Shown piece after piece: positions 7,164 to 13,916 of a stretch of DNA of 13,916 nucleotides. The stretch is from an uncultured Rhodoferax sp. (lineage in GTDB: Bacteria > Pseudomonadota > Gammaproteobacteria > Burkholderiales > Burkholderiaceae_C). The notes beneath the pieces were generated by a model. The model saw only the letters and a program-made list of their open reading frames with translations. It had not been told where the DNA came from and did no database searches. Every line of letters starts with the position of its first letter. Position 1 is the first letter of the stretch. The translations under genes were made by a program, and so were the position numbers. The DNA lies in the NCBI RefSeq assembly GCF_946221635.1, contig NZ_CAMIHB010000058.1, positions 1-13,916 on the forward strand. Reading direction: 5' to 3'.

Positions 7164-7205
7164 CGACCAAACGGGCGGGTAACTACCGCCCGTTTTTTTT
7201 GGTCG
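7164..7205 (+). terminator. Strong intrinsic terminator after yejF, possible rimP leader attenuator
   Basis: AAACGGGCGG (7169-7178) pairs with CCGCCCGTTT (7186-7195) around the loop GTAACTA. An unbroken run of eight T follows (7193-7200). Outside this, CGACC (7164-7168) can pair with GGTCG (7201-7205), so the T run is bracketed by a longer imperfect stem. It lies 58 nt after the yejF stop and 48 nt before the rimP start. The simplest role is to end the yej transcript. It could also act as an attenuator if transcription of rimP starts at the TACAAT box just upstream. Confidence 0.9.
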
Positions 7206-7253
7206 ATTGTTTTTCATTCACGATTTTTCACTCATCAGGCAGGCACTACAGAC

Positions 7254-7844
7254 GTGGCATTACAGGACATCGTTGCGCAAACCGTGGCAGGGCTGGGATA
7301 TGACTTGGTGGAGATTGAGCGCTCCGCCGGGGGCTTGCTGCGCATCACCATCGATCTGCCCTGGACTGCGCCTGCCGAAGGACAAGCCGTTGTCGAGCAA
7401 TTCGTCAACGTGGAAGACTGTGAAAAGGTGACGCGCCAGCTGCAGTTCGCGCTGGAAGTGGACGGTATCGAATACAAGCGGTTGGAGGTGTCTTCGCCCG
7501 GTATCGACCGCCCCCTGCGTCACGTCCAGGACTTTGAGCGTTTTGCCGGGCAGGTGGTTGACATCACCCTCAAGGCCCCCATTGGCGAGGCGGCCTCCGG
7601 CCAGGTCAACGCCAACCGCAAGAAATTCCGCGGCACGCTGGAGCGTGTGGCGGCGCCCGACGGCAGTGTGGGCTGGCAGATCGTCTGGAGCGATGCGCCC
7701 GAACCCAAGCCCGGCCAGAAGGTGAGCAAAAAACGTGTGCCTCCGCCGCTGCAGGCGCTGGGTTTCACCTTGGATGAACTGCGTGACGCGCGGCTGGCCC
7801 CGATTGTGAGTTTCAAAGGCCGCGGCCACGTGGATGCTGCCTAG
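7254..7844 (+). CDS. rimP: Ribosome maturation factor RimP
   Basis: RimP binds the 30S precursor and promotes its maturation, helping S12 docking. The 196-residue protein shows the N-terminal domain (about 1-85) with the hallmark LEVSSPGIDRPL (78-89), then the SH3-like C-terminal domain. It is longer than E. coli RimP (about 150) because of an insert at about 110-170 (EPKPGQKVSKKRVPPP region) of the kind betaproteobacterial RimP proteins carry. The final VSFKGR block is conserved. The start is a GTG giving MALQDIVAQTVAGLGYDLVE, a normal family N terminus; the nearest Shine-Dalgarno-like run, AGGCAGG, is weak and about 11 nt upstream. It is the first gene of the rimP-nusA-infB-rbfA-truB cluster, 71 nt before nusA. 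Confidence 0.94.
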   Translation: MALQDIVAQTVAGLGYDLVEIERSAGGLLRITIDLPWTAPAEGQAVVEQFVNVEDCEKVTRQLQFALEVDGIEYKRLEVSSPGIDRPLRHVQDFERFAGQVVDITLKAPIGEAASGQVNANRKKFRGTLERVAAPDGSVGWQIVWSDAPEPKPGQKVSKKRVPPPLQALGFTLDELRDARLAPIVSFKGRGHVDAA

Positions 7845-7854
7845 GTGTTGGGCG

Positions 7855-7869
7855 TGGGGCAATGCCCCG
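7855..7869 (+). other. Small GC hairpin in the rimP-nusA spacer
   Basis: GGGGC (7856-7860) and GCCCC (7864-7868) pair around an AAT loop. T-rich but interrupted sequence follows (TCATTTTGGTTTTG). It is too weak and too poor in continuous T to call a terminator; it may be an RNA processing or stability element, or chance. Confidence 0.3.
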
Positions 7870-7915
7870 GTCATTTTGGTTTTGTATTGTTGAGAGTGTT
7901 CAGGAGAGTCATGGC

Positions 7916-9412
7916 ATGAATCGCGAACTGTTGATGCTGGTGGAAGCAATTTCCCGAGAAAAAAACGTGGAACGTGACGTGGTGCTGGGTGCTGTGGAAG
8001 CAGCGCTGGCCCAGGCCACCAAGAAGCTGTACCCCGGCGAAGTGGACATCCGCGTCGCCCTGGACCGTGACAGCGGCAACTACGAGACTTTCCGCCGCTG
8101 GCATGTGGTGCCGGATGAAGCGGGTCTGCAACTGCCTGACCAGGAAATCCTGCTGTTCGAAGCCAAGGAACAGATTCCGGACATCGAGGTCGACGAATAC
8201 ATCGAAGAGCCGGTGCCTTCGGTGCCGATCGGCCGTATCGGCGCCATGGCGGCCAAGCAGGTGATCCTGCAGAAAATCCGCGACGCTGAGCGTGAAATGC
8301 TGCTCAACGACTTCATGTCGCGTGGCGAAAAGATCTTTGTGGGCACCGTCAAGCGCCTGGACAAGGGCGACATCATCGTCGAGAGCGGCCGCGTCGAAGG
8401 TCGCCTCAAGCGCGGCGAGATGATCCCCAAGGAAAACCTGCGTACTGGCGACCGCGTGCGCGCCATGATCATGGAAGTGGACCTGACCCTGCGCGGCGCG
8501 CCCATCTTGTTGTCGCGTTCTGCGCCCGAGTTCATGGTCGAACTGTTCCGCCAGGAAGTGCCCGAAATCGAGCAAGGCCTGCTGGAAATCAAATCCTGTG
8601 CCCGTGATCCCGGCAGCCGCGCCAAGATTGCGGTGCTGTCGCACGACAAGCGCGTGGACCCCATCGGCACCTGTGTGGGCGTGCGCGGTACCCGTGTCAA
8701 CGGCGTGACCAACGAACTCGCCGGCGAGCGCGTGGACATCGTGCTGTGGAGCGAAGACCCCGCCCAGTTCGTCATCGGCGCGCTGGCTCCTGCCAACGTG
8801 TCTTCCATCGTGGTGGATGAAGAGCGCCACGCCATGGACGTGGTGGTGGATGAGGAAAACCTGGCGATCGCCATTGGCCGTGGTGGCCAGAATGTGCGTC
8901 TGGCCTCGGAGCTGACCGGCTGGAAGATCAACATCATGGACGCGGCCGAAAGCGCCCAGAAGCAGGCCAACGAGACCGACTCCGGCCGCAAGCTGTTCAT
9001 GGAAAAGCTCGATGTGGACGAGGAAATCGCCGACATCCTGATTTCCGAAGGCTTTACCAGTCTCGAAGAAGTGGCCTATGTGCCACTGCAGGAGATGCTG
9101 GAGATCGAAGCCTTCGACGAGGAAACCGTGCATGAGCTGCGCAACCGTGCCAAGGATGCGCTGCTGACCATGGAAATCGCCCACGAAGAGAGCGTGGACG
9201 AAGTGTCCCAGGACCTGCGCGACCTCGCCGGCCTCACTCCCGAACTGATCGGCAAACTGGCAGACGGCGGTGTGCACACCCGCGACGAACTGGCCGACCT
9301 TGCCGTGGATGAATTGACAGAAATTACCGGCCAGTCTGCGGACGAAGCCAAGGCCCTGATCATGAAGGCGCGCGAACATTGGTTCTCCAATGACGCAGCC
9401 TCTCAAGAGTAA
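7916..9412 (+). CDS. nusA: Transcription termination/antitermination factor NusA
   Basis: NusA binds RNA polymerase and nascent RNA, controlling pausing, intrinsic termination and rRNA/N-type antitermination. The 498-residue protein is close to E. coli NusA (495). The order is: N-terminal RNA polymerase-binding domain (1 to about 130), S1 domain (about 137-200, FVGTVKRLDKGDIIVE), KH1 with GVRG (255-258), KH2 with GRGG (321-324, IAIGRGGQNVRLAS), then two C-terminal acidic helix-hairpin-helix repeats (about 364-420 and 432-490) as in gamma- and betaproteobacteria. I chose the ATG at 7916 because it gives the family start MNRELLMLVEAISREKNV and has AGGAGAG at 7902-7908. The same frame is open from 7862 without family similarity. 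An ATG-GCA-TGA two-codon frame at 7911-7919 overlaps the start. Confidence 0.97.
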   Translation: MNRELLMLVEAISREKNVERDVVLGAVEAALAQATKKLYPGEVDIRVALDRDSGNYETFRRWHVVPDEAGLQLPDQEILLFEAKEQIPDIEVDEYIEEPVPSVPIGRIGAMAAKQVILQKIRDAEREMLLNDFMSRGEKIFVGTVKRLDKGDIIVESGRVEGRLKRGEMIPKENLRTGDRVRAMIMEVDLTLRGAPILLSRSAPEFMVELFRQEVPEIEQGLLEIKSCARDPGSRAKIAVLSHDKRVDPIGTCVGVRGTRVNGVTNELAGERVDIVLWSEDPAQFVIGALAPANVSSIVVDEERHAMDVVVDEENLAIAIGRGGQNVRLASELTGWKINIMDAAESAQKQANETDSGRKLFMEKLDVDEEIADILISEGFTSLEEVAYVPLQEMLEIEAFDEETVHELRNRAKDALLTMEIAHEESVDEVSQDLRDLAGLTPELIGKLADGGVHTRDELADLAVDELTEITGQSADEAKALIMKAREHWFSNDAASQE

Positions 9413-9436
9413 CGGTCATGAAAGGTTATAAAAAAT

Positions 9437-12319
9437 ATGTCCAGTACGACCGTTGCCGAGTTTGCCAATGAACTCAAGAAATCAACCGACACCTTGCTTG
9501 ATCAGCTGAAGTCGGCAGGTGTGGCCAAGGCCTCCGCCTCCGATGTCCTGACCGATGCCGACAAGCACAGCTTGCTGAACTTCCTGCAGAACAGCCACGG
9601 GACGGCCAGCCCGGAACGCAAGAAGATCACCCTGGTCAAGAAGCAGACCACCGAGATCAAGCAGGCCGATGCCACCGGCAAGGCGCGCACCATCCAGGTG
9701 GAAGTGCGCAAGAAACGCACGTTTGTGCGCCGTGACGATGGGGTGGAGCAGGCAGAGGGCATGGAGGTGGAAGCACCTGCTGCCGCCGTGTCTGCCCCCG
9801 TCGTGGACGATGCTGAGCTGGCCCGTCGTGAAGAGGAAGCACGCCGTCAGGCCGAGTTGATCCGCCGTCAGGAAGAAGAGCTGGCCCAGCGCCGCCGCGA
9901 ACGCGAAGAGCAGGAAGCGCGCGCCCAGGAGGCTGCAGCTGCCGCGGAAGCCCAGGCCAAGGCTGCGGAAGAAGCCCGCCTGGCCCAAGCCGCCAGCAAG
10001 GCCGCAGAAGCACCTGCCGCAGCGCAGCAGGTGCAGCAGGCTGCACAGCAGGCGTCCGAAGCAGCCGCCAAGGAGCGCGCCGCCGCTGCGGCGGCTGCGT
10101 CCAAGGCCGCTGCGGCTGAAGAAGCCAGCCGTGCGGCCGACCTGGAAGGCCGTCGCCGCAAGGCGGAGGCTGAAGCCGCCGCCATCCGCCAGATGATGTC
10201 CGCACCCAAGAAGGTGCTGGTTGCCAAGAAGCCCGAAGAAGCCAAGCCTGCGGCCGATGCCAAGGCTGGCGTGAAAGGGACGCTGCACAAGCCTGCAGCG
10301 GGCTCAGCAACGGCCAAGCCCGCCAAACCGGCCGCTGGTGCACCCGCCGGCAATGGCCCCGCGGGTGCTGGCAAGGAAGTCAAGTCTGCCAAGCTGTCCA
10401 GCAGCTGGGCTGGCGATCCCGGCAAGAAGAAGGAACTCAAGACGCGTGGTGACACTGGTGCTGGCGCAGGCCGCGCCGGCAACTGGCGCGCCGGCCCCAA
10501 GGGGCGCCGTGGCGACCGGGACCGCGACGAAGTGCACAGCCCCGCCGCTCCGGTGGAAGCGCGTGTCATCGAAGTGCACGTGCCCGAGACCATCACGGTG
10601 GCTGAACTGGCGCACAAGATGGCCGTCAAGGCCTCCGAAGTGATCAAGTCCCTGATGAAGATGGGCCAGATGGTCACCATCAACCAGCCGCTGGACCAGG
10701 ACACCGCCATGATCGTTGTGGAAGAAATGGGCCACAAGGCCATTGTGGCTGCACTGGATGACCCCGAAGCCTTTACCGACGACGAAGTGTCCGGCCAGCA
10801 GGCCGAGGCGCTGCCGCGCGCGCCGGTGGTGACCGTGATGGGCCACGTGGACCACGGCAAGACCTCGCTGCTGGACTACATCCGTCGCGCCAAGGTGGCA
10901 GCCGGTGAAGCCGGCGGCATTACCCAGCACATCGGTGCCTACCACGTGGAAACCCCGCGCGGCATGGTCTCCTTCCTGGACACCCCCGGCCACGAGGCCT
11001 TCACGGCCATGCGTGCCCGCGGTGCACAGGCAACCGACATTGTGATTCTGGTGGTGGCGGCCGACGACGGTGTCATGCCCCAGACCAAGGAAGCCATCAA
11101 GCACGCCAAGGCGGCGGGCGTTCCCCTGGTCGTGGCCATCACCAAGTCCGACAAGCCCGATGCCAACCCGGACCGCGTGAAGCAGGAACTGGTGGTGGAA
11201 GAGGTGGTGCCGGAAGAGTACGGCGGCGACTCGCCCTTTGTGCCTGTGTCTTCCAAGACCGGCATGGGCATCGACGAGCTGCTGGAACAGGTGCTGCTGC
11301 AGGCCGAAGTGCTGGAACTCAAGGCACCCGTGGATGCCATGGCCAAGGGCCTGGTCATCGAAGCCAAGCTGGACAAGGGGCGCGGCCCCGTGGCGACCGT
11401 GCTGGTGCAGAGCGGCACGCTGAAGACCGGCGACGTGGTGCTGGCGGGCCAGACCTATGGCCGCGTGCGCGCCATGCTGGACGAAAACGGGCAGAAAATC
11501 GAGACGGCGGGTCCTTCCATTCCGGTGGAAATCCAGGGTCTGACCGAAGTGCCGCAGGCCGGCGACGAATTCATGGTGTTGGCCGACGAGCGCCGTGCCC
11601 GTGAAATCGCCACCTACCGCGCTGGCAAGTTCCGCAACACCAAGTTGGCCAAGCAACAGGCCGCCAAGCTGGAGAACATGTTCTCCGACATGGCTGCGGG
11701 CGACGTCAAGATGCTGCCCATCATCGTCAAGGCCGATGTGCAGGGTTCGCAGGAAGCGCTGGCCGCGTCGCTGCTCAAGCTGTCGACCGACGAAGTCAAG
11801 GTGCAGATGGTGTACTCCGCCGTGGGTGGCATCAGCGAATCCGACATCAACCTGGCAATCGCCTCCAAGGCCATCGTGATCGGCTTCAACACCCGTGCCG
11901 ATGCCGGTGCGCGCAAGCTGGCCGAAGGCAATGGTGTGGACATCCGTTACTACAACATCATCTACGACGCCGTGGACGAGTTGAAGGCGGCCATGTCCGG
12001 CATGCTGGCACCCGAGAAACGCGAAGAAACCATCGGTATGGCCGAAATCCGTACGGTGTTTGTGGCGTCCAAGATCGGCACGGTGGCGGGTTGTATGGTG
12101 ACCAGCGGTATGGTCAACCGCAACGCCCACTTCCGCCTGTTGCGCGACAACGTGGTGATCTACACCGGCGAACTGGACTCCTTGAAGCGCATGAAGGACG
12201 ATGTGCGCGAAGTCAAGGAAGGCTTCGAGTGCGGTATCAAGCTCAAGAACTACAACGACATCAAGGAAGGTGATCAGCTGGAGTTCTTCGAGGTCAAGGA
12301 AATCGCGCGTACGCTGTAA
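9437..12319 (+). CDS. infB: Translation initiation factor IF-2
   Basis: IF2 is the GTPase that brings fMet-tRNA to the 30S subunit and promotes subunit joining. The 960-residue protein has an N-terminal IF2_N domain (about 1-55) and a long Ala/Glu/Arg/Lys-rich, probably helical then disordered linker (about 105-365). A second IF2_N-like unit lies at about 382-435 (ETITVAELAHKMAVKASEVI). The G domain has G1 GHVDHGKT (469-476), G3 DTPGHE (515-520) and G5 SSK (605-607), followed by beta-barrel domain II and the C-terminal fMet-tRNA-binding domains. The G4 motif is TKSD (569-572), where E. coli and most IF2 proteins have NKID. The ATG at 9437 gives a family-type N terminus. Its Shine-Dalgarno (AAAGG, 9421-9425) is distant, about 11 nt. 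The gene lies 24 nt after nusA and 6 nt before rbfA. Confidence 0.97.
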   Translation: MSSTTVAEFANELKKSTDTLLDQLKSAGVAKASASDVLTDADKHSLLNFLQNSHGTASPERKKITLVKKQTTEIKQADATGKARTIQVEVRKKRTFVRRDDGVEQAEGMEVEAPAAAVSAPVVDDAELARREEEARRQAELIRRQEEELAQRRREREEQEARAQEAAAAAEAQAKAAEEARLAQAASKAAEAPAAAQQVQQAAQQASEAAAKERAAAAAAASKAAAAEEASRAADLEGRRRKAEAEAAAIRQMMSAPKKVLVAKKPEEAKPAADAKAGVKGTLHKPAAGSATAKPAKPAAGAPAGNGPAGAGKEVKSAKLSSSWAGDPGKKKELKTRGDTGAGAGRAGNWRAGPKGRRGDRDRDEVHSPAAPVEARVIEVHVPETITVAELAHKMAVKASEVIKSLMKMGQMVTINQPLDQDTAMIVVEEMGHKAIVAALDDPEAFTDDEVSGQQAEALPRAPVVTVMGHVDHGKTSLLDYIRRAKVAAGEAGGITQHIGAYHVETPRGMVSFLDTPGHEAFTAMRARGAQATDIVILVVAADDGVMPQTKEAIKHAKAAGVPLVVAITKSDKPDANPDRVKQELVVEEVVPEEYGGDSPFVPVSSKTGMGIDELLEQVLLQAEVLELKAPVDAMAKGLVIEAKLDKGRGPVATVLVQSGTLKTGDVVLAGQTYGRVRAMLDENGQKIETAGPSIPVEIQGLTEVPQAGDEFMVLADERRAREIATYRAGKFRNTKLAKQQAAKLENMFSDMAAGDVKMLPIIVKADVQGSQEALAASLLKLSTDEVKVQMVYSAVGGISESDINLAIASKAIVIGFNTRADAGARKLAEGNGVDIRYYNIIYDAVDELKAAMSGMLAPEKREETIGMAEIRTVFVASKIGTVAGCMVTSGMVNRNAHFRLLRDNVVIYTGELDSLKRMKDDVREVKEGFECGIKLKNYNDIKEGDQLEFFEVKEIARTL

Positions 12320-12325
12320 TCCGCC

Positions 12326-12700
12326 ATGGTCAAAAAGAAGTCATCCACCCCCAACCGCGGTTTCCGCGTGGCCGATCAGATCCAGCGTGATCTGACCGAG
12401 CTGATCGCGCGCGAGCTCAAGGACCCGCGGGTGGGCATGGTGACCCTGCAGGGCGTCGAGGTGACACCCGATTACGCCCACGCCAAGGTGTATTTCAGCC
12501 TGCTGGTGGGCGACCCGGTGGAGACGGCCGAAGGCCTGAACCAGGCGGCGGGCTTTTTGCGTGCCGGCCTGTTCAAGCGCCTGCACATCCACACGGTGCC
12601 CACCCTGCACTTCATCTTCGACCAGACCACCGAGCGCGCCGCGGACATGAACGCGCTGATTGCGCGTGCGGTGGCTTCTCGCTCCAAAGACGAGGAATAG
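12326..12700 (+). CDS. rbfA: 30S ribosome-binding factor RbfA
   Basis: RbfA is a small KH-fold protein that binds the immature 30S subunit near 16S rRNA helix 1. It is needed for late maturation and cold adaptation. The 124-residue protein shows the family blocks RVADQIQRDLTELIARELKDPRVGMVTLQGVEVTPDYAHAKVY (residues 14-56) and LHFIFDQTTERAADMNALI near the end. The length is normal. It starts 6 nt after the infB stop without a visible Shine-Dalgarno, so translation is probably coupled to infB. The truB ATG follows 2 nt after its stop. Confidence 0.96.
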   Translation: MVKKKSSTPNRGFRVADQIQRDLTELIARELKDPRVGMVTLQGVEVTPDYAHAKVYFSLLVGDPVETAEGLNQAAGFLRAGLFKRLHIHTVPTLHFIFDQTTERAADMNALIARAVASRSKDEE

Positions 12701-12702
12701 CC

Positions 12703-13707
12703 ATGGAACGAGCGCCGCGTGCACGGGTTGCCAGGCGCCCCGTGCATGGGGTGCTTTTGTTGGACAAGCCTTTGGGCTTCTCCAGCAACCAGGCCTTGCA
12801 GAAGGTCAAATGGCTGCTGCGCGCAGAAAAGGCAGGCCACACCGGTACGCTGGATCCGCTGGCAACGGGGGTGTTGCCCTTGTGCTTCGGCGCGGCGACC
12901 AAGTTCAGCCAGATGCATCTGGAGGCGGACAAGGCCTACGAGACCACGGTGCGCCTGGGCGTGAAGACGAGTACGGCGGATGCCGAAGGTGAGGTGTTGA
13001 GCGAACGCCCGGTGGCAGTCAGTCCGGCGCAGCTGGACGCGGTCCTGGCCCGGTTTACCGGCCTCATCCAGCAGGTGCCGCCCATGCACAGCGCCCTGAA
13101 GAAGGATGGACGGGCCCTGTACGAGTACGCCAGGGCTGGGGTAGAGGTGGAGCGCGCACCGCGCGCCGTCACCATTCATGCATTAAAACTGCTGGAAGCC
13201 CTGATGGATAGTGCGCAAGCAGCTATCAAATTGAGAGTGGAGTGCAGCAAGGGAACGTATATCCGTACCTTGGGGGAAGACATTGGTGAGGCACTGGGCT
13301 GCGGTGGCCATCTGACGGCCTTGCGCCGGGTGCGTACGGGCGGCTTTGGGCCGGAGCAGTGCATCGGCCTGGACGCACTGGAAGCCATGGATGAGACCCA
13401 GCGCATGGCATGCCTGCTGCCGGTGGATGTGCTCTTGCAGGGCTATGCACGTGTCACATTGGACAGCGAGAATGCGGCACGGTTTTTGAGTGGCATGCGC
13501 CGGCGCGGCAGTTGGCCGGATGCCGAACAGGTGGCGGTGTATGCCGCCGGTTCCGAGGCCTTGCTGGGTAGTGCCCGGGTACAAGCCGGGGAGCTGATTC
13601 CGGTGCGCCTGCTCAGTCCGCTGGAAATCAGCGAGACATTGGCCCAAGAACAGGGCCTGCGTAAGAGTTTGAATGAAAGTCGTGAAACCTTGGCCCTTGG
13701 GGCGTAA
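12703..13707 (+). CDS. truB: tRNA pseudouridine(55) synthase TruB
   Basis: TruB converts U55 of the T-loop to pseudouridine in nearly all tRNAs and also helps tRNA folding. The 334-residue protein has the catalytic motif GHTGTLDPLATGVLP with Asp51 (E. coli Asp48), VPPMHSALKKDG (about 125-136) and CSKGTYIRTL (181-190). A C-terminal PUA-like domain spans about 246-304. Two oddities are visible. Residues 161-179, a beta-hairpin region just before CSKGTYIRT, come from dispersed repeat copy C and make this segment about four residues longer than in E. coli. A 30-residue tail (305-334) also extends past the PUA-like domain. The start has GAGGAA at 12691-12696, 6 nt upstream, inside the end of rbfA. 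Confidence 0.95.
   Translation: MERAPRARVARRPVHGVLLLDKPLGFSSNQALQKVKWLLRAEKAGHTGTLDPLATGVLPLCFGAATKFSQMHLEADKAYETTVRLGVKTSTADAEGEVLSERPVAVSPAQLDAVLARFTGLIQQVPPMHSALKKDGRALYEYARAGVEVERAPRAVTIHALKLLEALMDSAQAAIKLRVECSKGTYIRTLGEDIGEALGCGGHLTALRRVRTGGFGPEQCIGLDALEAMDETQRMACLLPVDVLLQGYARVTLDSENAARFLSGMRRRGSWPDAEQVAVYAAGSEALLGSARVQAGELIPVRLLSPLEISETLAQEQGLRKSLNESRETLALGA
13183..13239 (-). repeat. Dispersed small repeat, copy C, embedded in frame in truB
   Basis: The sequence begins TTAAAACTG on the coding strand, includes TGCGCAAGCAGCTA (13212-13225, one mismatch to copies A and B), and runs to TTGAGAGTG. It is 57 bases, 19 codons, encoding LKLLEALMDSAQAAIKLRV (TruB residues 161-179). It is in the same orientation and phase relative to the coding strand as copy B in yejF. 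The TTA and ATC-AAA-TTG-AGA codons stand out from the GC-ending codons of the rest of truB. Confidence 0.72.
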
Positions 13708-13721
13708 GCAGAAAGAGAACC

Positions 13722-13916
13722 ATGAGTAAACAAATCCGAAACATCGCCATCATTGCCCACGTGGACCATGGCAAGACCACCATGGTGGACCAATTGCTGC
13801 GCCAGTCCGGCACCTTTGCCGAGCACGAAAAAGTGGTTGACACCGTGATGGACAACAACGCGATTGAAAAAGAGCGTGGCATCACCATCCTGGCCAAGAA
13901 CTGCGCCGTGAGCTGG
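13722..13916 (+). CDS. typA: TypA/BipA ribosome-associated GTPase, N-terminal part (3' end outside window)
   Basis: This is the first 65 codons of a translational GTPase of the TypA/BipA family, which binds the ribosome and supports 50S assembly and growth at low temperature or under stress. The start MSKQIRNIAIIAHVDHGKTT carries the G1 motif AHVDHGKT (12-19). Switch I (EKERGITI, 49-56) and the VMDNNAIEKERGITILAKN block are diagnostic for TypA rather than EF-G or LepA. A weak Shine-Dalgarno (AAAGAG) precedes the ATG. The gene starts 14 nt after truB with no terminator between, so it probably shares the transcript. The remaining roughly 540 residues expected for the family are outside the window. 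Confidence 0.94.
   Translation, partial: MSKQIRNIAIIAHVDHGKTTMVDQLLRQSGTFAEHEKVVDTVMDNNAIEKERGITILAKNCAVSW

Noticed and set aside
7871..9406. A 511-codon minus-strand open frame opposite nusA
   Set aside because: Low-complexity, His-rich composition typical of an antisense shadow. It follows the limits of nusA and matches nothing.
9427..9432. TATAAA just before infB as a -10 box
   Set aside because: No -35 is found at a suitable distance, and it lies in a 24-nt spacer of a clearly polycistronic cluster. The A/T run more likely eases ribosome access.
9740..10530. Ala/Glu/Arg-rich low-complexity stretch in infB as an internal repeat or insertion
   Set aside because: A long, variable charged/Ala-rich linker is a normal property of proteobacterial IF2 between its N-terminal domains and G domain.
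10304..12130. A 608-codon minus-strand open frame opposite infB
   Set aside because: Again His/Gly/Leu-rich antisense of a GC-rich gene, with no start signal or family match.
13755..13779. Near-identical DNA in infB (about 10841-10864) and typA, CACGTGGACCA-GGCAAGACC
   Set aside because: Both encode the GTPase G1 motif HVDHGKT, so the match is conserved protein sequence rather than a DNA repeat element.

Overview
This 13.9 kb window is GC-rich chromosomal DNA from a betaproteobacterium, most likely of the family Comamonadaceae (Acidovorax/Rhodoferax/Polaromonas/Hydrogenophaga-like). The evidence is the protein sequences, the gene order rimP-nusA-infB-rbfA-truB-typA, and two kinds of small dispersed repeat that I recognise from that family. 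I see no tRNA, rRNA, CRISPR array, insertion sequence or prophage gene. This is a core, housekeeping region.

Layout. (1) 1-549 is the 3' end of a PLP-dependent Orn/Lys/Arg decarboxylase gene, closed by a bidirectional hairpin terminator. A small dispersed repeat follows it. (2) fabI, the NADH enoyl-ACP reductase, lies on the minus strand at 682-1470, convergent with the decarboxylase gene. (3) Divergent from fabI by only 43 bp is a complete yejA-yejB-yejE-yejF operon (1514-7110). It encodes a peptide ABC importer of the microcin C / oligopeptide / muropeptide class: binding protein, two permeases and a double ATPase. A GC-rich repeat with strong hairpins separates yejA from yejB. (4) A 143-bp spacer holds an excellent intrinsic terminator and a possible promoter ahead of the rimP operon. 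(5) rimP-nusA-infB-rbfA-truB (7254-13707) are tightly packed genes for 30S maturation, transcription elongation and antitermination, translation initiation and tRNA pseudouridylation. (6) typA/bipA starts at 13722 and runs off the window.

How the parts work together. The yej genes form one transporter. The nusA-infB cluster couples transcription to ribosome assembly and initiation: RimP and RbfA mature the 30S subunit, NusA acts on RNA polymerase, IF2 places fMet-tRNA, TruB makes Psi55, and TypA is a ribosome-associated GTPase.

The most notable observation is a dispersed repeat present three times. One copy is intergenic (about 617-680). The other two lie inside essential-type protein genes, yejF (5863-5919) and truB (13183-13239), in the same orientation and the same reading frame. 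Each adds a related 19-residue peptide ending in A-R/Q-A-A-I-Q/K-L. This resembles, by analogy only, the protein-embedded palindromic elements of Rickettsia. Other points are a Thr in place of Asn in the IF2 G4 motif (TKSD), matching -10-like hexamers placed 6 nt before the Shine-Dalgarno-less starts of yejA and yejB, and a terminator/attenuator candidate before rimP. No wholly new multi-gene system is evident.
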